From Bacillus sp. V2I10 (GTDB lineage Bacteria; Bacillota; Bacilli; Bacillales; Bacillaceae), in NCBI RefSeq assembly GCF_030817055.1, contig NZ_JAUSYV010000001.1:2256001-2320000 (forward strand): 64,000 nucleotides of DNA. Reading direction: 5' to 3'. Below, piece after piece: positions 25,578 through 33,414 of this stretch. Below the pieces are notes generated by a model. That model was not told where the DNA came from, searched no databases, and was given only the letters and a program-made list of their open reading frames with translations. Positions within the stretch are counted from its first letter, which is position 1; the number at the start of each line of letters is the position of its first letter. Both the position numbers and the translations under genes were made by a program.

Positions 25578-25943
25578 CTAACGCCAGCGTAATGCCATTA
25601 ATAACCGGCAACAGTCCAAATTGGCTACTTTTGATGTAAATTCTAACCGTATACTATCGGGATTGTATTTAATATCTACGTCTGACGTAACTCCTATAGA
25701 ATGAATTAAGCGCTTAACCTCCTCAATATCTGAAGTTTCTGCAGCATACATTAATTTAGCATCAAATTCTTTTGCCTCAGATAATTTATTAAGAACCATG
25801 CTTGCATCTTTCATGAGTTTTTTAGATTGATTCGCTGATTGATACAAAAGATTAGGGTCAACAGGTGGATATTGACGAATTGGCCAATAAGTAGTATTGC
25901 GATAAGGGGGCTGATAGTAGCTATGGTGATATAAATAATACAT
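25578..25943 (-). CDS. Conserved Bacillus protein, possibly spore-associated
   Basis: I start at ATG 25943, 8 bases after AAGGAGGGA, giving 121 residues. The N-terminus is rich in Tyr, Pro and His (YYLYHHSYYQPPYRNTTYW), like many coat or spore proteins. The middle is helical (SANQSKKLMKDASMVLNKL), and the end is a beta-rich unit that closes with DCCRLLMALRWR. I recall similar small proteins in many Bacillus genomes without a named function. Spore association is only suggested by composition. Single gene. Confidence 0.65.
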   Translation of the reverse strand: MYYLYHHSYYQPPYRNTTYWPIRQYPPVDPNLLYQSANQSKKLMKDASMVLNKLSEAKEFDAKLMYAAETSDIEEVKRLIHSIGVTSDVDIKYNPDSIRLEFTSKVANLDCCRLLMALRWR

Positions 25944-26248
25944 GAACAGGCTTCCCTCCTTGAAAAATACATACAATTAACTATTTCTAGACCATGTTAT
26001 GATAGTTAAATATCCTATGTATAGGTAGATGACTAGATAAAGCCACAGTTTTGGATGGTTATGGTAAAAAAAGAGGTTGTGCACCTTAAAAAGCTCCCAA
26101 CCTTCCTGATTTTATTGAAATCATGACCATTGTTCGTAGCATATATGGTGATGAATTTATGGGGATTTTTGAATATTCTTTCACATAAAAAAATTGTTCA
26201 AGAGGACGGAATGCTAAAAAATAGCTGGGTGGCTTTAGCTGAATAATC

Positions 26249-26281
26249 AAAAGGATCCTTCCAATCGAAGATCCTTTTTTC
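26249..26281 (+). terminator. Rho-independent terminator
   Basis: AAAAGGATC pairs with GATCCTTTT, followed by TTC. The gene it served appears to be lost. Confidence 0.6.
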
Positions 26282-26366
26282 ATTGCTAATAAGAAAATTT
26301 ATAATTTTTTAAACAGCTGATTCTATAATGTTCTGCAATGAACACCAGTTGAATTAATTAATCGGT

Positions 26367-26396
26367 CTTCAACAATCGGGCGCATTCTTGTATAAG
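26367..26396 (+). repeat. TTCAACAATCGGGC-family repeat
   Basis: TCTTCAACAATCGGGCGC, then ATTCTTGTATAAGG. This copy is closest to the consensus. Confidence 0.75.
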
Positions 26397-26546
26397 GAAT
26401 TGTGTCTTTTTTAGTTATAATCCTGAAAGGAATAAGAAATCTGTTTGTCTAGTATTGCTTATTTGACACAATTTTTTAATTAGGAATAACAGAGATTTTT
26501 TATTTGGGTATAGATGATGAGATTGCTAATACTTCGTTTAATATCA

Positions 26547-27467
26547 CTAAGAAACAGTTGGTTCAAGCACAGTCAATGTATTATCTGTCGAATTGAGATT
26601 AACATTAGCACCTATTGGAATAGCAGCTTTATAAAAGCCATGCCCTGTAGCAAGGTTGACCATCAGTGGTTTTCCTAGGGGGACTAACAAATCATTAATT
26701 AAATCATCATATGTTGTATCATAAGATACAAGGCAATTTGTACATTCTCCCATGATAATACCAAGACAATCTTGAAATTTACCTGACATCAATAATTGAG
26801 TTAGATACCGAAAAATCGTTGTAGTAGGTGAATGGATCTCTTCTAGAAAAAGTATTTTTCCCTGTGTATTAATTTCATATGGCGTACCAAGGGTATTAAC
26901 TAGAGAAGTCATATTTCCACCTACTATTGGACCCGTTACATTTCCTGGTACTAAACTCTTCAGAGGCATGGTCGAAGGATTTTGGATAATCCTGGGCGAA
27001 GTCAATGTAGAAGTTGCTTCAAAGAATTGATTGAAATTATAAGCAGGTGTCTCTATTCTAAAATCAATAAGCATTAGGCTATGGAACGTAATTAAATTAC
27101 TAAATAGATACAAACTATTTAGTAATACTGTTATGTCACTATAACCAGATATAATTTTAGGGTTCTCTCTTATGACTTCAAAATCCAAGTAAGGAAGAAT
27201 GGTCTGTACCCCAGTCCCTCCTCGTGTGGAGAGTATCATTTTGACGCTCGGATCTTTGAACATATTCATTACATCTTCTGCTCTTTGCCCAGCAGGTGCA
27301 GCTGTGATGCCCTCGTAAGAATAAACGTGGCTGCCAAAAATTATATTAAAGCCAATATCTCTTAAATATTGTACTCGCGCATTAATAATATTTGCATCAA
27401 GAGGGCTGCCAGGTGTAACCAACCCAATCGTATCCCCTCTTTGCAGCATCGGAGGTCTTATTGCCAT
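26547..27467 (-). CDS. Peptidase S66 family protein (LD-carboxypeptidase / MccF-like)
   Basis: I start at ATG 27467 behind GGGAGAGGAAGAT, giving 306 residues, the family's usual length. The catalytic triad is visible: nucleophile Ser110 in SGYSDIT, Glu209/210 in FLEEIHS and His276 in TGHGFYK. The early GDTIGLVTPGSP strand and STRGGTGVQ loop are also typical. Relatives cleave the L,D bond of muropeptide tetrapeptides or inactivate microcin C-like peptides. With no signal peptide it is cytosolic, fitting recycling or self-protection. Its upstream region carries an 89-bp tandem duplication. Confidence 0.9.
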   Translation of the reverse strand: MAIRPPMLQRGDTIGLVTPGSPLDANIINARVQYLRDIGFNIIFGSHVYSYEGITAAPAGQRAEDVMNMFKDPSVKMILSTRGGTGVQTILPYLDFEVIRENPKIISGYSDITVLLNSLYLFSNLITFHSLMLIDFRIETPAYNFNQFFEATSTLTSPRIIQNPSTMPLKSLVPGNVTGPIVGGNMTSLVNTLGTPYEINTQGKILFLEEIHSPTTTIFRYLTQLLMSGKFQDCLGIIMGECTNCLVSYDTTYDDLINDLLVPLGKPLMVNLATGHGFYKAAIPIGANVNLNSTDNTLTVLEPTVS

Positions 27468-27486
27468 ATCTTCCTCTCCCTGTATT

Positions 27487-27663
27487 CGATTCAATTATAA
27501 TTTATGATAATTAAAGGTATTAGAAGGTTAACTGATATATGTCATATTAATGAAAACTATAGGGGTTTTTCTAAACGATTCAATTATAATTTATGATAAT
27601 TAAAGGTATTAGAAGGTTATCTGATATATGTCTTATTAATGAAAACTATAGGGGTTTTCTAAA
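27487..27663. repeat. Two tandem copies of an 89-bp unit
   Basis: The unit from CGATTCAATTATAATTTATG to AGGGGTTTTTCTAAA starts at 27487 and again at 27576, with only a few differences between copies. It directly abuts the start region of the S66 peptidase gene, so its promoter may be duplicated (TATAAT-like AT-rich stretches in each copy). Confidence 0.9.
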
Positions 27664-28004
27664 TGGGTCTGAACAAGAACTTGAAATTTCTTTACTCGGC
27701 TGGGGTGTAGGATTTCAATGTTTGATAGTGGCGTATCCATATTTGTAGACTTGTGCAGTCATTATGACAAATATTGATTTAGGGGTTCAATAACTAATTT
27801 ATAGCTCAATATTAATTCTCTACTATCAGAAAATATATTATTAATCTTCAACGGCAAAAATGACACACTCTATGAGACTTCGATTCCCAACTTTGAACAA
27901 GTAGTTAAATACGTTCAAAGGCTCTGTTTGTGTATGCAGAGTAAACGGCATAAGTCTGTCCTTTTTTAATAATCTTCATTTCGCATAGTAAATATGTAAA
28001 GTGT
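27664..28004. other. Gene-free stretch
   Basis: No gene is supported. Short frames such as the one at 27670-27750 (ELEISLLGWGVGFQ) may be decayed coding sequence that I cannot name. Confidence 0.4.
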
Positions 28005-28037
28005 AGAAAGGCGGATCATTCTGCCTTTCTTTATTTT
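28005..28037 (+). terminator. Rho-independent terminator
   Basis: AGAAAGGC pairs with GCCTTTCT, followed by TTATTTTT. Confidence 0.65.
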
Positions 28038-28118
28038 TGTATAAATTTTCCATCTGCATAACAAAAGGAAGGTTTATTTGGTGGACGGCTATCTAAGCTT
28101 CCCTCCTAATAAAATAAA

Positions 28119-28991
28119 CAGCATGAAAAGTATGTAAAAGAAAAAACTCGACTGATCAAAGCTGCAGAGGAGAAGATGAAAAAGGCTGATAAAATTACTC
28201 AGGCAAATGGACATATATCGAAAAAAGAAACGAAAGCAAAGGCAAATAAAATGTTTATGACGAAATCAAAAGATACAAGCCAAAAAGCGGTTCAACGCGC
28301 AGCAAAGGAGATTGAACAGCGTGTGGAACAACTTGATGCAGTGGAGGCTCCTGAAAAAGAACAAACACTGCGTTTTCATCAATCAAATGCTCTCAAGCTG
28401 CACAATAAGTTTCCAATAATGGCTGATCGATTAACACTAAAGGCAGGGAACAAAACTCTGCTCAACGAAGCAAGTTTCCAATTCCCATTAGGCAGCACGA
28501 TCGCAATTACAGGAAATAATGGTTCAGGGAAAACAACCCTCCTGCGCCACATTTTGCAGAATGGAGAAGGGATTATCATATCTCCTAGAGCAGTCATCGG
28601 GGCTTATGAACAAATGAGCTATCAATTTGAAAATACTGAAACTGTAATAGCATATATGAAAGAAAGAAGCGACTACGATGAAAGCAAGATCCGTGCAGTC
28701 CTTCATGCAATGAACATTACAGGAAATGACTTGAGAAAGAATGTGTGCGATTTAAGCGGTGGAGAAGCAATCCGTCTAATAATGTGTCAACTTTTTTTGG
28801 GAAAATACAATGTACTGGTTTTAGATGAGCCAACCAATTTTTTGGATGTTTTTTGTATTGAAGCGTTAGAACGCTTTTTAAAAGGCTATGAAGGTACGGT
28901 CCTTCTTGTAACGCATGATCACATGTTTATTAAACGTGTAGCAGATCGTATATATGTTATTGAACACCAGCAACTAAAATTAAGAAGCTAA
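28119..28991 (+). pseudogene. C-terminal half of an ABC-F ribosome-protection-type ATPase
   Basis: The frame opens in the middle of an ABC-F linker (QHEKYVKEKTRLIKAAEEKM) and continues through a second ATPase domain: Walker A GNNGSGKTTL, signature LSGGEAIRL, Walker B VLVLDEPTNFLD and switch His in THDHMF. An ATG at 28176 opens a 271-residue frame. The first ATPase domain, about 200 residues, is missing and a stop lies upstream, so this is a 5'-deleted gene of the Vga/Msr/VmlR-like antibiotic-resistance class. A single-domain product is not expected to work. Confidence 0.8.
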
Positions 28992-29024
28992 TCAGAGAAA
29001 GAGGCAGAGAAGGGAATATATTAA

Positions 29025-29060
29025 GAGCGTGTTTTGATCAATTTTCAAAACACGCTTTTT
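29025..29060 (+). terminator. Rho-independent terminator after the ABC-F remnant
   Basis: AGCGTGTTTTGA pairs with TCAAAACACGCT, followed by a T-run. Confidence 0.85.
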
Positions 29061-29370
29061 CTATTGGCTCTTGTATAAAGATTTATAGCGTTAATTTAAT
29101 CAAACTTTATTAAAAAAACTACAGTTAGAGAGTAACAGTTTCGTTTTTCTGAAGGATCGGCCGTAATTTTCACTTTCGATTATTACCTATGTTTTTTATA
29201 AAAAAAGAGATCTGAATGTATAGCACAAATAGACCGAAATTTCCGGTCATTTTTTTATGCTTTTAAACCGTTGGGCCGCCTAGGTTCAGGTTTATGAAAT
29301 TGATTTAATATGTGAAGATCTTCAGTAGAATCTATTAAAATAGCAATATTAAAAAAAAGAAACTCATCAA
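29061..29370. other. Intergenic stretch with one weak terminator
   Basis: A small hairpin GACCG...CGGTC at 29232-29248 followed by seven T is the only structure seen. No gene. Confidence 0.5.
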
Positions 29371-29403
29371 AAAAAAGCTTTTGCTCAAGCGGAGCAAAGG
29401 CTT
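29371..29403 (-). terminator. Terminator of the HPr-like gene
   Basis: On the minus strand AAGCCTTTGCTC pairs with GAGCAAAAGCTT (one mispair), followed by TTTTTTT. Confidence 0.75.
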
Positions 29404-29432
29404 ATTAACATATAAGGGATGTCTTTTTTAAC

Positions 29433-29690
29433 TCAATCTAATGATGCTAAAGTTTTAATTACTTGTTGGAGAGCTTCTTCTTCATCACGTCCGGAAGCTT
29501 CTAATTTTAATTCTGCCTTGTTTTGTATTCCAAGTGATAAAACACCCAATATGGACTTTACATTAACCCTGCGTCCTTTATAAGTTAGAAAAATATCAGA
29601 ACTATAACGAGAGGCGGTCCGAATCAATTCTGTAGCAGAACGTCCATACAACCCCCCTATACTGTTCAGTTCAACTGTTTGTTGAATCAT
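29433..29690 (-). CDS. HPr/Crh-like protein with Tyr at the phosphorylation site
   Basis: The 85-residue protein starts at ATG 29690, with AAGGAGGTC before it, and has exactly the HPr length and register. The active-site segment GLYGRSA aligns with GIHARPA of HPr, so position 15 is Tyr instead of His. The regulatory site is kept: Ser46 in VNVKSILGVLSLG. Crh of Bacillus subtilis is a known HPr paralogue with Gln15 that serves only in carbon catabolite repression through Ser46 phosphorylation and CcpA binding. This protein has the same logic but a different residue and further changes (Gly16, Ser18). It should not carry PTS phosphate. Alone with its own terminator; no ptsI is near. Confidence 0.85.
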   Translation of the reverse strand: MIQQTVELNSIGGLYGRSATELIRTASRYSSDIFLTYKGRRVNVKSILGVLSLGIQNKAELKLEASGRDEEEALQQVIKTLASLD

Positions 29691-30002
29691 ATAAAGACCT
29701 CCTTAATAACTTTTATCCTTTTTAAGAATGAATACAAAGATTCCCTCTGTCTTATATATGAATCTTTTTACATAATAATGTTAATTTTTTGTATGAAGCA
29801 GCCTATTTCATCTCATCAGCTAACGGGCAGTCTGGTTAAGTTCATTTCTTCACACAAACTATAATTTAACAAATAATTATAATAGATTATGATATAATTG
29901 AGACAGAAAAGGTGTGTTCTTAGGTCACGCCTGGTTTTTTGTGACACCTAAGCAGGAGCTCTTACATCTTTTTTGCAAATAAAGGGGATAAGGAAGGTTA
30001 TA
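29691..30002. other. Intergenic control region between the HPr-like gene and mqo
   Basis: Divergent promoters are expected here. TATAAT at 29893-29898 is a likely -10 for mqo, and the hairpin at 29919-29952 lies in its leader. Nothing else is seen. Confidence 0.5.
29911..29952 (+). promoter_or_regulatory. Hairpin in the mqo leader
   Basis: CTTAGGT at 29919-29925 pairs with ACCTAAG at 29946-29952, with CAC/GTG inside and a T-rich loop; GGTGT (29911) can alternatively pair with ACACC. It lies between a TATAAT box and the mqo ribosome-binding site, so it could control the leader. No riboswitch class is recognised. Confidence 0.45.
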
Positions 30003-31505
30003 ATGAGCAGCATACAGAAAAAAGCAGACGTTATCTTAATTGGCGGCGGAGTAATGAGCGCGACTTTGGGATCCTTACTGAAAGAGTTAGCACCGGAATG
30101 GGAAATCAAAGTGTTTGAGAAGCTCGCAAACGCAGGAGAAGAAAGCTCTAACGAATGGAATAATGCGGGTACGGGTCATTCTGCACTGTGCGAGCTTAAC
30201 TATACATCCGAAAAATTTGACGGATCTATGGATATTAGCAAAGCTATTAAAATTAATGAACAGTTCCAAGTTTCAATGCAGTTTTGGTCTTATCTCGTAA
30301 ACAGTAAGCTGATTAATAATCCGCAAGACTTTATCATGCCATTACCTCATATGAGTATGGTACTAGGGGAAAAAAATGTAGCATTTTTGAAGAAACGTTT
30401 TAAAGCGCTTTCAAATAATCCTTTGTTTAAAGGTATGGAATTTTCCGATAACCCAGAAAAACTGATGGAATGGATTCCGCTTATCATGCAAGACCGTCCA
30501 TCGAATGAACCTATAGCTGCAACAAAAATCGACTCTGGTACAGACGTTAACTTTGGTGCTTTAACACGCATGTTGTTTGACCACTTAAAGAATAAAAACG
30601 TCGATATCAAATACAAACATAGTGTTGATAATGTTAACCGTACTAGCGATGGATCTTGGGAATTAAAAGTGCGTAATGTCGATAATGGCAGCGTAGAACA
30701 CCATACTGCTAAATTCGTCTTTATCGGAGGCGGTGGCGGAAGCCTGCATTTACTACAAAAATCTGGTATTCCTGAAGGGAAACATATTGGCGGATTCCCA
30801 GTAAGCGGAATATTTATGGTATGTAATAATCCGGAAGTTGCAGCGCAGCATCATGCAAAAGTATACGGCAAAGCTAAGGTTGGAGCTCCTCCAATGTCTG
30901 TTCCGCATCTTGACACAAGATATATCGACAATAAAAAATCGTTACTATTTGGACCGTTTGCCGGCTTCACACCAAAGTTCTTAAAAACAGGTTCAATGTT
31001 CGATTTAGTAACTTCCGTAAAACCGAATAATGTCTTAACTATGTTGGCGGCAGGCGCAAAAGAGATGTCATTGACTAAATACCTGATCCAGCAAGTTATG
31101 TTATCTAAAGAACAGCGTATGGAAGAGTTACGAGAGTTTATCCCGAACGCTAAGAGCGAGGATTGGGATTTAGTAGTAGCTGGCCAACGTGTACAAGTTA
31201 TCAAAGATACTGATGAAGGCGGCAAAGGAACGCTTCAATTTGGCACCGAAGTTATTACTGCAGCTGATGGCTCGATTGCAGCATTACTAGGTGCTTCTCC
31301 AGGTGCTTCTACTGCTGTTCACGTTATGCTTGAGATAATTGAAAAATGCTTTCCGCAACATATAAAAGAGTGGGAACCAAAAATTAAAGAAATGATTCCT
31401 TCTTATGGCGTGTCACTAATGGAAAATCCAGAGCTGCTGCACGAAATTCATACTTCAACAGCAGAGACGCTTGGTCTAAGGGAAAAAGAGCTAGCCTATA
31501 GTTAA
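30003..31505 (+). CDS. mqo: Malate:quinone oxidoreductase
   Basis: I start at ATG 30003, about 7 bases after AAGGAAGG, giving 500 residues. The N-terminal FAD-binding fold is plain (ADVILIGGGVMSATLGSLLK), followed by NEWNNAGTGHSALCELNYT, the characteristic Mqo segment, and later FIGGGGGSLHLLQKSGIPE and GPFAGFTPKFL. The enzyme oxidises L-malate to oxaloacetate and passes electrons to quinone at the membrane, bypassing NAD-linked malate dehydrogenase in the TCA cycle. It is a peripheral membrane flavoprotein. Single gene with its own terminator. Confidence 0.96.
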   Translation: MSSIQKKADVILIGGGVMSATLGSLLKELAPEWEIKVFEKLANAGEESSNEWNNAGTGHSALCELNYTSEKFDGSMDISKAIKINEQFQVSMQFWSYLVNSKLINNPQDFIMPLPHMSMVLGEKNVAFLKKRFKALSNNPLFKGMEFSDNPEKLMEWIPLIMQDRPSNEPIAATKIDSGTDVNFGALTRMLFDHLKNKNVDIKYKHSVDNVNRTSDGSWELKVRNVDNGSVEHHTAKFVFIGGGGGSLHLLQKSGIPEGKHIGGFPVSGIFMVCNNPEVAAQHHAKVYGKAKVGAPPMSVPHLDTRYIDNKKSLLFGPFAGFTPKFLKTGSMFDLVTSVKPNNVLTMLAAGAKEMSLTKYLIQQVMLSKEQRMEELREFIPNAKSEDWDLVVAGQRVQVIKDTDEGGKGTLQFGTEVITAADGSIAALLGASPGASTAVHVMLEIIEKCFPQHIKEWEPKIKEMIPSYGVSLMENPELLHEIHTSTAETLGLREKELAYS

Positions 31506-31603
31506 TTCTTTGGATGTAAAAAGGCAATGATTGAAAAAAAGAGATAAAAAAAATTCACTTAAAGAATTGAGTAAATAATAGAATATCATTGAAAATAAAA
31601 CAT

Positions 31604-31643
31604 AGAACCTTTGATCTATCTTTGGATTGAAGGTTCTTTTTTC
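31604..31643 (+). terminator. Terminator region between mqo and the convergent regulator
   Basis: AGAACCTTTGATC pairs with the GATTGAAGGTTCT arm (imperfect), followed by TTTTTT. Confidence 0.75.
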
Positions 31644-31854
31644 AAAATTCGCAGTTAGGGAGGCTGCGGTGACCGAAAATGTCTAATTAGTCATGCAGAC
31701 TTAAGTGCATACGCTTTTAGGGTATAATAAAACCTCATAAAAAAGGCCAACCAGAAAAATGACTAACCTTTCCATGCAGCAGCTAATAACTCTCGCTGCA
31801 ATCAACCACACATCATTAATTAGTAAATAGCAACAAAGTTTGGCGAGTCATCCT
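31644..31854. other. Intergenic stretch, nothing certain
   Basis: No gene and no clear minus-strand terminator for the response-regulator gene are seen. Confidence 0.4.
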
Positions 31855-33414
31855 TTATAAATTAACTGAAAAAACTTGCTTTTGATTTTTATATTGTTTT
31901 GTTGTCAATCCAGTTACTTTTTTGAAAGTTCTGCAAAAATAATGCGAATCAATATAGCCAACTTGATGGGCAATTTCATATGTTTTATTATTTGTAGTCT
32001 TCAAAAGATCTTTGGCCATATCAATTCGGGTGTTCGTTAAATATTCGATTAATGTTTTACCTGTTTCCTGACTAAACATATGACTTAAATAGGAGGGGCT
32101 TACATTCACTGCGTCTGCAACAGTTTGCAGAGATAACTGAGAGTCAGTAAAATTTTCGTTAATATAGCCTAACGCCATTTGAACTGATGAAGAGTATTTT
32201 GTAGTTAAACGATCTCTAGTTGTAGTAACGATGTGTAGCATTTCTTCAATATAGGTTAGAACCTCATTGTAATTCCTAATCCAGCTTGCTTTCATTTCCA
32301 ATTGATTAATTTCCTGCATAACTTCAAGATTATCCATTTCTATTTCCTTCAAAAAATGTGAAATCGTAATAGTAAAATCCATTAAAAAATAATACGTTGT
32401 AAAAGGAGATCGAACATTTCCTTTTTCTAGATAAGATGAATAAGAACGAGAAAAACTAGAAATATCGCTTAATAGTCCAAATTTTAGAAAGTCAATTAAA
32501 TCTCGTCGGTTAAAATGTTGCAATTCCTTTTTGGACTCTATGTCTATTTCAGTTTCCTTCGAACTGTACTTATGAATAATAGTTGAATAGCTTTTCTCTT
32601 CATCGGCTTCCGCGAAAGATAAGGTAATACCTTGAATACGGCTTTCTACTCTTCCGATTCCAAAGATCAATGGGTTCTCAGGTTGTAGTTCTTCATGTGA
32701 CAGCAAGCGCTGTCTTATTATCTCGGACTCCCGTTCAAGAGTCTGTTTTGATTCTCCCATCATAATAAAAATCGATTCTTTCAATTTTCTACTAAATCGC
32801 AAACAATTATATTCAGCTTCTATCCAGTTAATGGAATCTGAATCAATTGTACATTCTATGATGACGATATAATAATAACTTGAGATAAGATTAATAGTTA
32901 ACTTTGAAGCTTCTTTAACTGCCTCTGAAAAAGTATACAACCCTTCACAGAGGTCATATAAAAATTTATCTCTAGAAGCAGATTTATTTTGCAATACTTG
33001 ATTTTCTAAGTCACTTAATCTTTTATTGTTCATTTCTTCCTCATCAATTTTTGCAGAAACTTTTTTTAATATAGTAAGTAAATCCTGTGAACTAACAGGC
33101 TTTAGGCAATATTCAGTAACTTGGATGCGCATTGCTTCTCTTGCATATTCAAATTCATCATGTCCACTAAGTATAATTATTTTTATTGAGGGCATTGTTT
33201 CGCGTAGAATACGACTGAGTTCCAAACCGTCCATAAAAGGCATTTTAATATCCGTAATGACAATATCAGGTTGGTGTTTTTCAATTAAAGGAAGAGCAAT
33301 TTCGCCATCTGAAGCATCACCACAAAAAATAAACCCTTCTCGATTCCAATCAATACTTTTCCCAACCCCTTCACGGATAGCCATTTCATCATCTACTAAG
33401 AATACTTTTTTCAT
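31855..33414 (-). CDS. YesN-type response regulator with AraC DNA-binding domain
   Basis: The 519-residue protein starts at ATG 33414 and overlaps the kinase gene by 4 bases (ATGA), so the pair is translationally coupled. Receiver domain at residues 1-120, with acidic pair Asp8-Asp9 and phospho-acceptor Asp55 in VITDIKMPFMDG. A long helical middle follows, then two AraC-type helix-turn-helix motifs in the last 105 residues (LSLQTVADAVNVSPSYLSHM; YEIAHQVGYIDSHYFCRTFK). It is the likely activator of the divergent glycan locus and probably binds the shared 66-bp promoter module. Length matches YesN-class regulators. Confidence 0.93.
   Translation of the reverse strand: MKKVFLVDDEMAIREGVGKSIDWNREGFIFCGDASDGEIALPLIEKHQPDIVITDIKMPFMDGLELSRILRETMPSIKIIILSGHDEFEYAREAMRIQVTEYCLKPVSSQDLLTILKKVSAKIDEEEMNNKRLSDLENQVLQNKSASRDKFLYDLCEGLYTFSEAVKEASKLTINLISSYYYIVIIECTIDSDSINWIEAEYNCLRFSRKLKESIFIMMGESKQTLERESEIIRQRLLSHEELQPENPLIFGIGRVESRIQGITLSFAEADEEKSYSTIIHKYSSKETEIDIESKKELQHFNRRDLIDFLKFGLLSDISSFSRSYSSYLEKGNVRSPFTTYYFLMDFTITISHFLKEIEMDNLEVMQEINQLEMKASWIRNYNEVLTYIEEMLHIVTTTRDRLTTKYSSSVQMALGYINENFTDSQLSLQTVADAVNVSPSYLSHMFSQETGKTLIEYLTNTRIDMAKDLLKTTNNKTYEIAHQVGYIDSHYFCRTFKKVTGLTTKQYKNQKQVFSVNL

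Larger units (their letters stand above)
25977..26546. other. Intergenic stretch with terminator and repeat
   Basis: It holds the terminator at 26249-26281 and a TTCAACAATCGGGC copy at 26367. The short open frames in 26090-26250 have no recognisable content. Confidence 0.5.

Noticed and set aside
29911..29952. Known riboswitch class before mqo
   Set aside because: I could not match the hairpin to any class I know, so it is listed only as an unassigned structure.
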